From assembly GCA_965366835.1 (NCBI GenBank), contig CBDUGF010000108.1, positions 1-13,603 on the forward strand: a DNA stretch of 13,603 bases, written 5' to 3'. This stretch comes from JAKGBX01 sp965366835. Its GTDB lineage: Bacteria; Pseudomonadota; Alphaproteobacteria; Rhodobacterales; Rhodobacteraceae. Shown here piece after piece: positions 1 to 5,773 of the stretch. The stretch's first letter is position 1; every line of letters starts with the position of its first letter. The position numbers and the translations under genes are program-made. Under the pieces are notes generated by a model. The model saw nothing but the letters and a program-made list of their open reading frames with translations, ran no database searches and was not told the DNA's origin.

Positions 1-542
1 TCCAGCTCAGGCGCGACAATGCTCTCGGCACGCTCTACAATATCGTCGGTTTCCAGACCAAGATGAAGTATGGCGCGCAAACGGATGTTTTCAAAATGAT
101 TCCTGGCCTGGAGAGTGCCAGCTTCGCGCGCCTCGGCGGGATCCACCGCAACACCTTCATCAATTCGCCGACGCTGCTCGACGCACAGATGCGCCTGCGC
201 ACCAAGCCCCATATCCGCTTTGCCGGGCAGATCACCGGCGTCGAAGGCTATGTCGAATCCGCCGCCATGGGTCTTCTCGCCGGCCGCATGGCTGCGCATG
301 AGATCAGGGGCGGCACCCTGCCCGCGCCGGCGCCTGAAACAGCCACCGGCGCGCTCATCACCCACCTCTCGGGCGGCGCCGAGGCGAAAACCTTCCAGCC
401 GATGAATGTCAATTTCGGCCTGTTCCCGCCAGTCACCGGGCTCAAAGCCGGGCGCCGCGGTCGCAAGGATCGCTACAAGGCCTATACCGACCGTGCCAAG
501 ACCCTGTGGCAATCCTGGCTGGACGCTCAGGCGGCGGACTGA
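1..542 (+). CDS. trmFO: TrmFO, tRNA (uracil-54-C5) methyltransferase, folate/FAD-dependent (3' part)
   Basis: This is the C-terminal ~179 residues of TrmFO; the reading frame is open to the left edge, so the start lies outside the window. TrmFO makes ribothymidine at position 54 of the tRNA T-loop, using methylene-tetrahydrofolate as carbon donor and FADH2 as reductant. What can be seen is the family's C-terminal signature: GGIHRNTFINSP, then LRTKPHIRFAGQITGVEGY and ESAAMGLLAGRMAA, which close the GidA-like FAD fold. The NAD/FAD-binding N-terminal part is not in the window. The tail ends in a basic stretch (KAGRRGRKDRYK), usual for the family. The related MnmG/GidA is excluded because it lacks this IHRNTF motif. 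The stop is TGA at 540-542. The next confident gene, gluQ, starts 80 bases downstream on the same strand, so co-transcription is possible. Confidence 0.95.
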   Translation, partial: QLRRDNALGTLYNIVGFQTKMKYGAQTDVFKMIPGLESASFARLGGIHRNTFINSPTLLDAQMRLRTKPHIRFAGQITGVEGYVESAAMGLLAGRMAAHEIRGGTLPAPAPETATGALITHLSGGAEAKTFQPMNVNFGLFPPVTGLKAGRRGRKDRYKAYTDRAKTLWQSWLDAQAAD

Positions 543-622
543 AATACTCCGATCATGCAAACAGACCCCCTCAACAACGCCGATGACAAGCTGAGCTTCA
601 GCTTCTATCCCATTGTGATACC

Positions 623-1498
623 GTGACTTTCATCACCCGTTTCGCCCCGTCTCCAACCGGCCCCTTGCATCTCGGCCATGCCTTCTCGGCCCTGCTCGCG
701 CATGATATGGCGCGCGCCGCAGGCGGCACTTTCCTGCTTCGGATCGACGATATCGACCAGAGCCGCGCGCGTCCCGAATGGGAGGCGCAGATATGTGACG
801 ATCTCGGCTGGCTCGGCCTTGTCTGGCCCGCCCCGGTGCGCCGCCAGTCCGAGCATCTGCCCGCCTACCGCGCCGCGCTCCGGCATCTCTGGCTGCGCGG
901 GCTGCTCTATCCTTGCGATTGCAGCCGCCGCGACATCGCCGAGGCCGCCAGCGCCCCGCAAGAGGGGGCAACCCCCATTGGCCCGGACGGCATCGTCTAT
1001 CCCGGCATCTGCCGCCCGGCGCATCCGCCGCGCGGTCCTATGCCCGATGCGGCGCTGCGGCTCGACATGCGCCGCGCCCTCGGCGCGCTGGCCGCCCAGC
1101 CCCTACGCCCACCGCTGGCGTTTCGCGAAGACGGCGCCGGACCGGACGGCGAAACCGGCCTGATCGCGCTCGAAGCGCAGGCGATGATCGAAAATGTCGG
1201 CGATGTGGTGCTGGCCCGGCGCGGCATGGGCGGCTCCTATCATCTTTCGGTGGTGATCGACGATGCGGTGCAGGGCATCACCCACGTGGTGCGCGGCCAG
1301 GATCTGTTTTCCGCCACCGCAATCCATGTGGTGCTGCAACGTCTGCTGCAACTGCCCACACCGATCTATCACCATCATAGGCTGATCCGCGACGAAAACG
1401 GCAAGCGGCTGGCCAAGCGCGATGATGCCCGCGCCATCGCCACCTACCGCGCGGAAGGGCTCACCCCTGCCGATATCCGCGCGATGACAGGCCTTTAG
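623..1498 (+). CDS. gluQ: Glutamyl-Q tRNA(Asp) synthetase
   Basis: This 291-residue truncated paralogue of glutamyl-tRNA synthetase lacks the anticodon-binding domain. The family attaches glutamate to the queuosine base at position 34 of tRNA(Asp), not to the tRNA 3' end. Visible features are the N-terminal FAPSPTGPLHLGHA segment (HIGH motif, residues ~7-20), LLRIDDID, a zinc-site pattern with CDC near residue 98 and YPGIC near 131, DDLGW, and KRLAKRDDA near the end as the KMSKS equivalent. The length fits GluQRS (about 290-300), not GltX (about 470). The start is GTG at 623; no ATG is available before the conserved FAPSPTG, and no Shine-Dalgarno sequence is obvious. This GTG forms a GTGA overlap with the end of a possible 23-codon upstream frame (555-626). 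The TAG stop at 1496-1498 overlaps the stop of the convergent gene. Confidence 0.95.
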   Translation: MTFITRFAPSPTGPLHLGHAFSALLAHDMARAAGGTFLLRIDDIDQSRARPEWEAQICDDLGWLGLVWPAPVRRQSEHLPAYRAALRHLWLRGLLYPCDCSRRDIAEAASAPQEGATPIGPDGIVYPGICRPAHPPRGPMPDAALRLDMRRALGALAAQPLRPPLAFREDGAGPDGETGLIALEAQAMIENVGDVVLARRGMGGSYHLSVVIDDAVQGITHVVRGQDLFSATAIHVVLQRLLQLPTPIYHHHRLIRDENGKRLAKRDDARAIATYRAEGLTPADIRAMTGL

Positions 1499-2253
1499 TC
1501 CAATGATCTCCAGGGCTTGGGCATCCACACCCAACGCCCGCCAACGTGAATCAGACCGTCATAGGCCATGCCCAGCGATTCGCCGGGCGCAACGAACTTG
1601 AACCGCACGATCGGGTGGCCGCCCCGGAAATACCCCGCCACATCGCGATAACCGCCGGGGAATTCGTCCAGCATCGCGGCGCCGCCCTTGAGGTCATCGG
1701 TGGTTGCCTGCCAGGTCAGCAATTCGGTCTGGCCCGGCTTTGGCGCGATGGCGACGCTGCGGGTAAGTTGCGCGGCATAGGTGTCGATCATCTTCGTCGC
1801 CAGCGGTTCGCCATAGACCGCGCGCACCTCCTCGGGGCGCGGCACCAGCGCCCAGGTCAGCGCGTGGCGGTCAGCCCCCGGCTTGAGGAACTGCATCAGC
1901 AGCGCACGCGCCTCGGCTTCGCTGCCGGCAACCGGGCCAGCCTCGTCATTTTCCGCCTTGCTCGCCGTGACAAGCTCGAGCAGGCTCTTGCCGCCGCTGC
2001 TGACGCAAGCCTTGGTCAGGTTCCCCAGCACCACCTTGTTGTTTTCGATCGTGACCGGGCGCAGCGTCTCGTCCTGCGCCGCGAGATAGCCGAACACCCA
2101 CGCGGCAATCATGAACTGGTCAGTGCTGCCACCGGTGTTTGACAGCACCTCAAGGCAGGAGCGGGTCGGATCGAACCCCCTGATCTCCTCCGAACTCGCC
2201 AGACCCGGCGCTATTGCCAGACTGAGAAGTGTAACGTAACCAAATGTTTTCAT
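1495..2253 (-). CDS. Predicted secreted protein with HdeA/HdeB-like N-terminal part; function unknown
   Basis: This 252-residue protein starts with a short hydrophobic signal peptide (MKTFGYVTLLSLAIAPGLAS, cleavage near residue 20), so it is probably periplasmic. Residues ~30-95 resemble the HdeA/HdeB layout: a Cys near the start (C33), a helix containing AAWVFGYLAA, a short polar stretch, then a second Cys (C83) followed by a helix. In HdeA the two cysteines form a disulfide. The C-terminal half (~125-252) is another domain that I cannot name; it carries DEFPGGYRDVAGYF and a Trp-rich end, GLIHVGGRWVWMPKPWRSL. I chose ATG 2253 because AAGGA lies 7 bases upstream and the signal peptide begins there; a TTG at 2277 would add eight residues in front of it. 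It lies downstream of hisI on the same strand, with a 68-base gap holding a possible promoter. The HdeA relation is judged by eye and is weak. Confidence 0.75.
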   Translation of the reverse strand: MKTFGYVTLLSLAIAPGLASSEEIRGFDPTRSCLEVLSNTGGSTDQFMIAAWVFGYLAAQDETLRPVTIENNKVVLGNLTKACVSSGGKSLLELVTASKAENDEAGPVAGSEAEARALLMQFLKPGADRHALTWALVPRPEEVRAVYGEPLATKMIDTYAAQLTRSVAIAPKPGQTELLTWQATTDDLKGGAAMLDEFPGGYRDVAGYFRGGHPIVRFKFVAPGESLGMAYDGLIHVGGRWVWMPKPWRSLD

Positions 2254-2291
2254 GTCATTATCCTTGAACGCAACCAATCAAATATGGCGCA

Positions 2292-2320
2292 AGTCTAGCA
2301 CAAGCCATGGGCTTCATGAA
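2292..2320 (-). promoter_or_regulatory. Possible sigma70-type promoter for the secreted protein gene
   Basis: On the minus strand, TTCATG (2315-2320) and TAGACT (2292-2297) are separated by exactly 17 bases in the gap between hisI and the secreted-protein gene. TAGACT matches four of six positions of the -10 consensus, while the -35 match is poor (three of six). The same gap holds two short palindromes, TTCATGAA and AATCATGATT. Read-through from hisI is the alternative. Confidence 0.3.
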
Positions 2321-2321
2321 A

Positions 2322-2681
2322 TCATGATTCGGGGGATATGATCTCCACTTCCTCGCCCGCACGGACCGCCCGGTAAAAACAGCTGCGCCGGTTGGTATGG
2401 CAGGCCGGCCCGGTCTGGCGCACGATCGCAAGCAGGCAATCGCGGTCGCAATCGAGGCGCAGCTCCACCAGCTCCTGCACATGGCCGCTGCTTTCGCCCT
2501 TGATCCAGAACGCCGCGCGCGAGCGCGACCAATAGGTCACCCGCCGGCTCGCCAGCGTCCGCGCCACAGCCTCGGAGTTCATCCAGGCCAGCATCAGAAC
2601 CTCGCCGCTCTCGGCATCCTGCGCGATGACCGGCAACAGCCCCTGCGCATCAAATTTCAGACTGTCCGGATCAAAGCCCAT
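2322..2681 (-). CDS. hisI: Phosphoribosyl-AMP cyclohydrolase
   Basis: This 119-residue enzyme catalyses the third step of histidine biosynthesis, opening the adenine ring of phosphoribosyl-AMP in the cytoplasm. It is the stand-alone form, without the HisE pyrophosphohydrolase domain. The family signature is complete: LMLAWMN (~30-35), TYWSRSR (~49-54), FWIKGESSGH (~58-67), the metal-binding DCDRDCLL (C78 and C82) and GPACHT (C94, H95). The length is typical of the monofunctional enzyme. ATG 2681 is preceded by a purine-rich AGGGGG stretch that can serve as ribosome binding site. No other histidine gene is nearby, so it is uncoupled from the main his operon, as is common in alphaproteobacteria. 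It is divergent from the NifU-like gene across 88 bases. Confidence 0.97.
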   Translation of the reverse strand: MGFDPDSLKFDAQGLLPVIAQDAESGEVLMLAWMNSEAVARTLASRRVTYWSRSRAAFWIKGESSGHVQELVELRLDCDRDCLLAIVRQTGPACHTNRRSCFYRAVRAGEEVEIISPES

Positions 2682-2691
2682 CCCGCCCCCC

Positions 2692-2720
2692 TTTGCATCT
2701 GCGGTTTCCCGGACTATCTA
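2692..2720 (+). promoter_or_regulatory. Possible promoter for the NifU-like gene
   Basis: TTTGCA (2692-2697, four of six to the -35 consensus) and TATCTA (2715-2720) are spaced by 17 bases in the divergent hisI/NifU-like intergenic region. The -10 match is weak, so this is a low-confidence suggestion. Confidence 0.28.
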
Positions 2721-2769
2721 TGCCAGAACGACGAAAGAAGGAATGGCCCAGAAGGCCAAGGGTATTGCC

Positions 2770-3219
2770 ATGAGCGAAACCGACCTGATCAAGCTCTATT
2801 CGGCGCGTATCCTCGCCCTGGCCGCCGATATCCCGTATCTCGAGCGGCTCGAATCGCCCGACGCCACGGTCAAACGGCGCGCGCCGCTTTGCGGCTCCAC
2901 CGTGACGGTGGACATCAAGATGAAGGACGGGCGGATCTCCGACTATGGCCAGGATGTGAAAGCCTGCGCTCTGGGCCAGGCCGCGGCCAGTGTTGTCGGC
3001 GCGGGCATCATCGGGCGCAGCCGCGACGAGATCGAAGCCGCGCGCGACGCGCTGCTGGCGATGCTCAAGCAGGACGGCCCGACGCCGCCCGCACCGTTCG
3101 ACGGGCTCGAAGTGCTGCGCCCGGCGCGCGACTACAAGAACCGCCACGCCTCGATCATGCTGACGCTCGAAGCAACGCTGGAAGCGATGGACGCCGCCCG
3201 GCAAAGCGATTGCGCCTGA
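2770..3219 (+). CDS. NifU/IscU-family iron-sulfur scaffold-like protein lacking the third cysteine
   Basis: This 149-residue protein belongs to the NifU N-terminal/IscU family, whose classical members assemble Fe-S clusters on three conserved cysteines. Two are visible: C41 in APLCGSTV and C66 in DVKACALGQAAAS. The third position, normally a Cys in a His-Cys-like segment, is alanine here (YKNRHASIMLTLEA, A127), and the usual Asp after the first Cys is Ser. A terminal Cys (C148) is unlikely to replace it. The protein may bind or transfer a cluster in a modified way, or no longer act as a scaffold. I chose ATG 2770 because AAGGG lies 7 bases upstream; ATG 2743 has AAGGA, but only one base away. 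No isc or suf genes are adjacent. It is followed 30-70 bases downstream by a terminator that reads the other way. Confidence 0.85.
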   Translation: MSETDLIKLYSARILALAADIPYLERLESPDATVKRRAPLCGSTVTVDIKMKDGRISDYGQDVKACALGQAAASVVGAGIIGRSRDEIEAARDALLAMLKQDGPTPPAPFDGLEVLRPARDYKNRHASIMLTLEATLEAMDAARQSDCA

Positions 3220-3242
3220 ACTTTACCTCCCAAGCTCTTATA

Positions 3243-3287
3243 ACAAAAAGAAAAAGCCGCCGCACTTGGAGTCTCCAAGGCGGCGGC
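3243..3287 (-). terminator. Rho-independent terminator closing the leftward ligA-recG-small-protein unit
   Basis: GCCGCCGC (3256-3263) pairs with GCGGCGGC (3280-3287). Inside it CTTGGA (3265-3270) pairs with TCCAAG (3274-3279) around a GTC loop, leaving one bulged A at 3264. On the minus strand the hairpin is followed by a T-run (complement of 3243-3255: TTTTTCTTTTTGT), the classic intrinsic-terminator pattern. On the plus strand no T-run follows, so it mainly stops leftward transcription coming from the small membrane protein gene, though it may also block transcripts from the NifU-like gene. Confidence 0.85.
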
Positions 3288-3449
3288 AAGTTGCGTGATC
3301 GCGTTTGGCCCTGTCATTTCCGGGGGCGGTTGAGGCAGTCCCCATGGGATGGTCAGACAGGCAGTCTCGTCAACGCGGCGCGGGAAAGTTTGGGACAGTG
3401 CGCGCCGCTGTCAGGGCCATGCAATCACGTGGCAGAAAAGCAAGAAATC
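3288..3449 (-). other. Non-coding stretch between the small protein gene and its terminator
   Basis: This is about 160 bases of GC-rich sequence between the stop of the 40-residue gene and the terminator hairpin. I see no convincing coding frame on either strand. If transcription runs from the LexA-type promoter to the terminator, this becomes a long 3' untranslated region or could carry a small RNA. No structure beyond the terminator stands out. Confidence 0.4.
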
Positions 3450-3572
3450 TCAGGCAAGCCCGGGCAGGTGCAATCCGGCCACCAACATCACCATCAACGC
3501 AACCGCGCCGATCGCATCCTGCCAGATGGTGTCCTGGCTGCGGTCGAGTATGGCTTTGATCTGGGTCAGCAT
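3450..3572 (-). CDS. Small single-pass membrane protein (40 residues), probably SOS-regulated
   Basis: I do not recognise this gene as a named family. The 40-residue product has a polar, slightly amphipathic N-terminus (residues ~1-19, with K6, R11 and W17) and one hydrophobic segment from A20 to the end (IGAVALMVMLVAGLHLPGLA), so it should insert once in the inner membrane with a very short far side. It looks real: AGGAG lies 8 bases before ATG 3572, a GAAC-N7-GAAC LexA-type operator lies about 70-90 bases upstream, and a strong terminator follows. An upstream in-frame ATG at 3656 would place the operator inside the coding region and has no comparable ribosome binding site. It follows recG by 110 bases on the same strand. 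Size, topology and control recall SOS-induced membrane peptides such as SidA (division inhibitor) and TisB (toxin). No sequence relation to either is claimed. Confidence 0.7.
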   Translation of the reverse strand: MLTQIKAILDRSQDTIWQDAIGAVALMVMLVAGLHLPGLA

Positions 3573-3633
3573 GGTGTCGGCTCCTGCTCTCGGGCATGTT
3601 TGTTGCCTCTTTGTTCTCACTCCGGAAACCTTT

Positions 3634-3664
3634 TGTAAAGAACTTTTTGAGAACATTTGCGAAC
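3634..3664 (-). promoter_or_regulatory. LexA-type SOS operator and -35 element upstream of the small membrane protein
   Basis: On the plus strand GAAC occurs at 3640-3643, 3651-3654 and 3661-3664, with spacers of seven (TTTTTGA) and six (ATTTGC) bases. Read toward the gene this is GTTC-N6-GTTC-N7-GTTC. GTTC-N7-GTTC is the LexA recognition sequence established in Rhodobacter and other alphaproteobacteria. TTTACA (complement of 3634-3639), five of six to the -35 consensus, directly abuts the operator, so a bound repressor would block polymerase. A matching -10 is not clear. The region is markedly AT-rich compared with its surroundings and starts 19 bases after the recG stop. Confidence 0.7.
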
Positions 3665-3682
3665 TTTTGAGGATGTCAGCCG

Positions 3683-5773
3683 CTAACCAACTGATATCAA
3701 ACGAATCGCCTGATCCTGGCTCATCAACCAGAGCAAACCGCGCGCCGCCTTGCCGCGTTCCCCCTCCAGCGCCGGGTCATCGGCCAGCAATTTGCGCGCA
3801 TCGGTCTGCGCAACGGCCATCAACGCCGCCTGGCGCTCAAGATCGGCGATGCGAAAGCGTGGCAAGCCGGATTGGGCCGTGCCGATCAGGTCGCCCGCCC
3901 CGCGCATTTCCAGATCGACCTCGGCAATGCGGAATCCATCCTCTGTGTCCCTCAAAGTGGTCAGCCGCCGTTCGCCACCCTCGCTCAAGGGGGCCTGATA
4001 GAGCAGCAGACAGGTCGAGGCCGCACTGCCGCGGCCCACTCGCCCACGCAACTGGTGCAGCTGCGCCAGGCCGAAAATCTCGGCCCGCTCGATCACCATG
4101 ATGGTGGCGTTGGGCACATCCACGCCGACCTCGATCACGGTCGTTGCCACCAGAACGCTGGTCTCGCCGCTTTGAAACGCCTTCATCGCCGCGTCTTTCT
4201 CCGGCCCCGGCATCTGGCCGTGCACCAGCCCGACCACGCCCTCGCCCAATGCCGCGCGCAACCGCTTGAAGCGGTCCTCGGCCGCGGTCAGATCGACATT
4301 CTCGCTCTCCTCCACCAGCGGACAGACCCAATAGGCCTGGCGCCCCTCGGCCACCGCCCCGCGCAGATGCTCGATCACCTCGTCGATCCGCCCGGTGCTG
4401 ACCATCGCGGTCTTGATCGGCTGCCGTCCGGGCGGCTTTTCATCGAGGATCGAGATATCCATATCGCCATATTGCGCCAGCGACAGCGAGCGCGGAATCG
4501 GCGTCGCCGTCATCACCAGCACATCCGCGCCCGCGCCCTTCTTGCCCAGCTCCAGCCGCTGGCGCACGCCAAAGCGGTGCTGCTCATCGACAATCGCCAG
4601 CCGCAGATCATGGAACGTCACATCCTTCTGAAACACCGCATGGGTGCCAACCAGGATCTGGATATCGCCGCGCTCCAGCGCCTTGAGCTTGGCCTTGCGT
4701 TCGGCCCCCTTGTCGCGCCCGGTCAGGATTTCCAGCACCACACCGGCGCTTTCCGCCAGCGGGCGCAGCCCTTCAAGATGCTGGCGCGCCAGGATCTCGG
4801 TCGGCGCCATCATCACGCCCTGCCCCCCGGCTTCGACCGCGATCAGCAGCGCCATGAACGCCACCAGCGTCTTGCCCGCGCCGACATCGCCCTGCAACAG
4901 CCGGTTCATCCGCTCGCGCTTGCCCATGTCAGCGGCGATCTCGTTGATCGCGCGGGTCTGCGCATCTGTCGGACGATAGGGAAGCGATTCCAATACCTTG
5001 CGCTGCAAAGCTCCGGTGCCGTGGCTGTCGCGCCCCTTGGCCTTGCGCAAGGAGGAGCGGGCCAGGGCCAGGGTCAGCTGATGCGCCAGAAACTCGTCAT
5101 AGGCCAGCCGCTCACGCGCCGGGGCGGTCTCGGCCAGATCGGCCATCGACTGCGGCGAATGGGCGGCCCGCAAGGCTTCCAGCCAATCGGGCCACCCGGC
5201 ATGGGCTTTTTGCAGCGGGTCGATCCACTCGGCCAGATCCGGCGCCCGCGCCAAAGCCGATTGCGCCGCCTTGAACATGGTTTTCTGGGTCACGCCCTGG
5301 GTCAGCGGATAGACCGGCTCGAACTCGGGGATTTCGCCCGCCTCCTCGGGCGGCAGCATATGATCGGGATGCACCATCTGCGCGATGCCGTCGAACAGCT
5401 CGACCCTGCCCGAGACCACCCGGCGGCTGCCGGTCGGCAACATGCGGCGCAGGTATTCATCGCGGGCGTGGAAGAACACCAGCTGAAACGTGGTCTGCGC
5501 ATCCTCGACCGTGATGCGATAGGCGCCGCCGCGCCGGGTGGCATGGCGATGCTGGCCCACCGTCACTTCCACCGTGACAACCCCGGGCAGATCCGCCCCC
5601 TGCACCGAGTCGCGGCGCCGCCGGTCGACGCCCGAATAGGGCAGCGTCAGCAACACGTCTCGCGGCAGGACAATATCGATCTGGGCCAGGTGCTCGGCGG
5701 TCTTCTTGCCCACACCTTCCAGCGTCTCGATATCCGCAAACAGCGGAAACAGGGGTTCGGGGCGCCCGCTCAT
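3683..5773 (-). CDS. recG: ATP-dependent DNA helicase RecG
   Basis: This 696-residue superfamily 2 helicase remodels stalled replication forks and branch-migrates Holliday junctions. An N-terminal wedge/OB domain (~1-200; helix-hairpin-like IETLEGVGKKTAEHL at 16-30) is followed by two RecA-like motor domains. Motor motifs seen: Walker A GDVGAGKT (~294-301), MAPTEILARQH, the Walker B box DEQH (~395-398), TATPIPRSL (motif III), TTVIEVGVDVPNA (motif V) and QLRGRVGRG (motif VI, ~573-581). The length is normal for RecG. ATG 5773 overlaps the ligA stop as ATGA (5770-5773), so translation is probably coupled. The stop is TAG at 3683-3685. It appears to be the second gene of a ligA-recG unit, with an SOS-type operator just beyond its end. 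Confidence 0.98.
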   Translation of the reverse strand: MSGRPEPLFPLFADIETLEGVGKKTAEHLAQIDIVLPRDVLLTLPYSGVDRRRRDSVQGADLPGVVTVEVTVGQHRHATRRGGAYRITVEDAQTTFQLVFFHARDEYLRRMLPTGSRRVVSGRVELFDGIAQMVHPDHMLPPEEAGEIPEFEPVYPLTQGVTQKTMFKAAQSALARAPDLAEWIDPLQKAHAGWPDWLEALRAAHSPQSMADLAETAPARERLAYDEFLAHQLTLALARSSLRKAKGRDSHGTGALQRKVLESLPYRPTDAQTRAINEIAADMGKRERMNRLLQGDVGAGKTLVAFMALLIAVEAGGQGVMMAPTEILARQHLEGLRPLAESAGVVLEILTGRDKGAERKAKLKALERGDIQILVGTHAVFQKDVTFHDLRLAIVDEQHRFGVRQRLELGKKGAGADVLVMTATPIPRSLSLAQYGDMDISILDEKPPGRQPIKTAMVSTGRIDEVIEHLRGAVAEGRQAYWVCPLVEESENVDLTAAEDRFKRLRAALGEGVVGLVHGQMPGPEKDAAMKAFQSGETSVLVATTVIEVGVDVPNATIMVIERAEIFGLAQLHQLRGRVGRGSAASTCLLLYQAPLSEGGERRLTTLRDTEDGFRIAEVDLEMRGAGDLIGTAQSGLPRFRIADLERQAALMAVAQTDARKLLADDPALEGERGKAARGLLWLMSQDQAIRLISVG

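Noticed and set aside
3132..3317. A 61-codon minus-strand frame overlapping the end of the NifU-like gene.
   Set aside because: It reads straight through the terminator hairpin and T-run and then antisense to a confident gene.
3305..4101. Plus-strand frames covering the small membrane protein gene and the recG end.
   Set aside because: They cross the LexA-type operator and recG antisense, with Pro/Arg/Ser-rich low-complexity products and no start signals.
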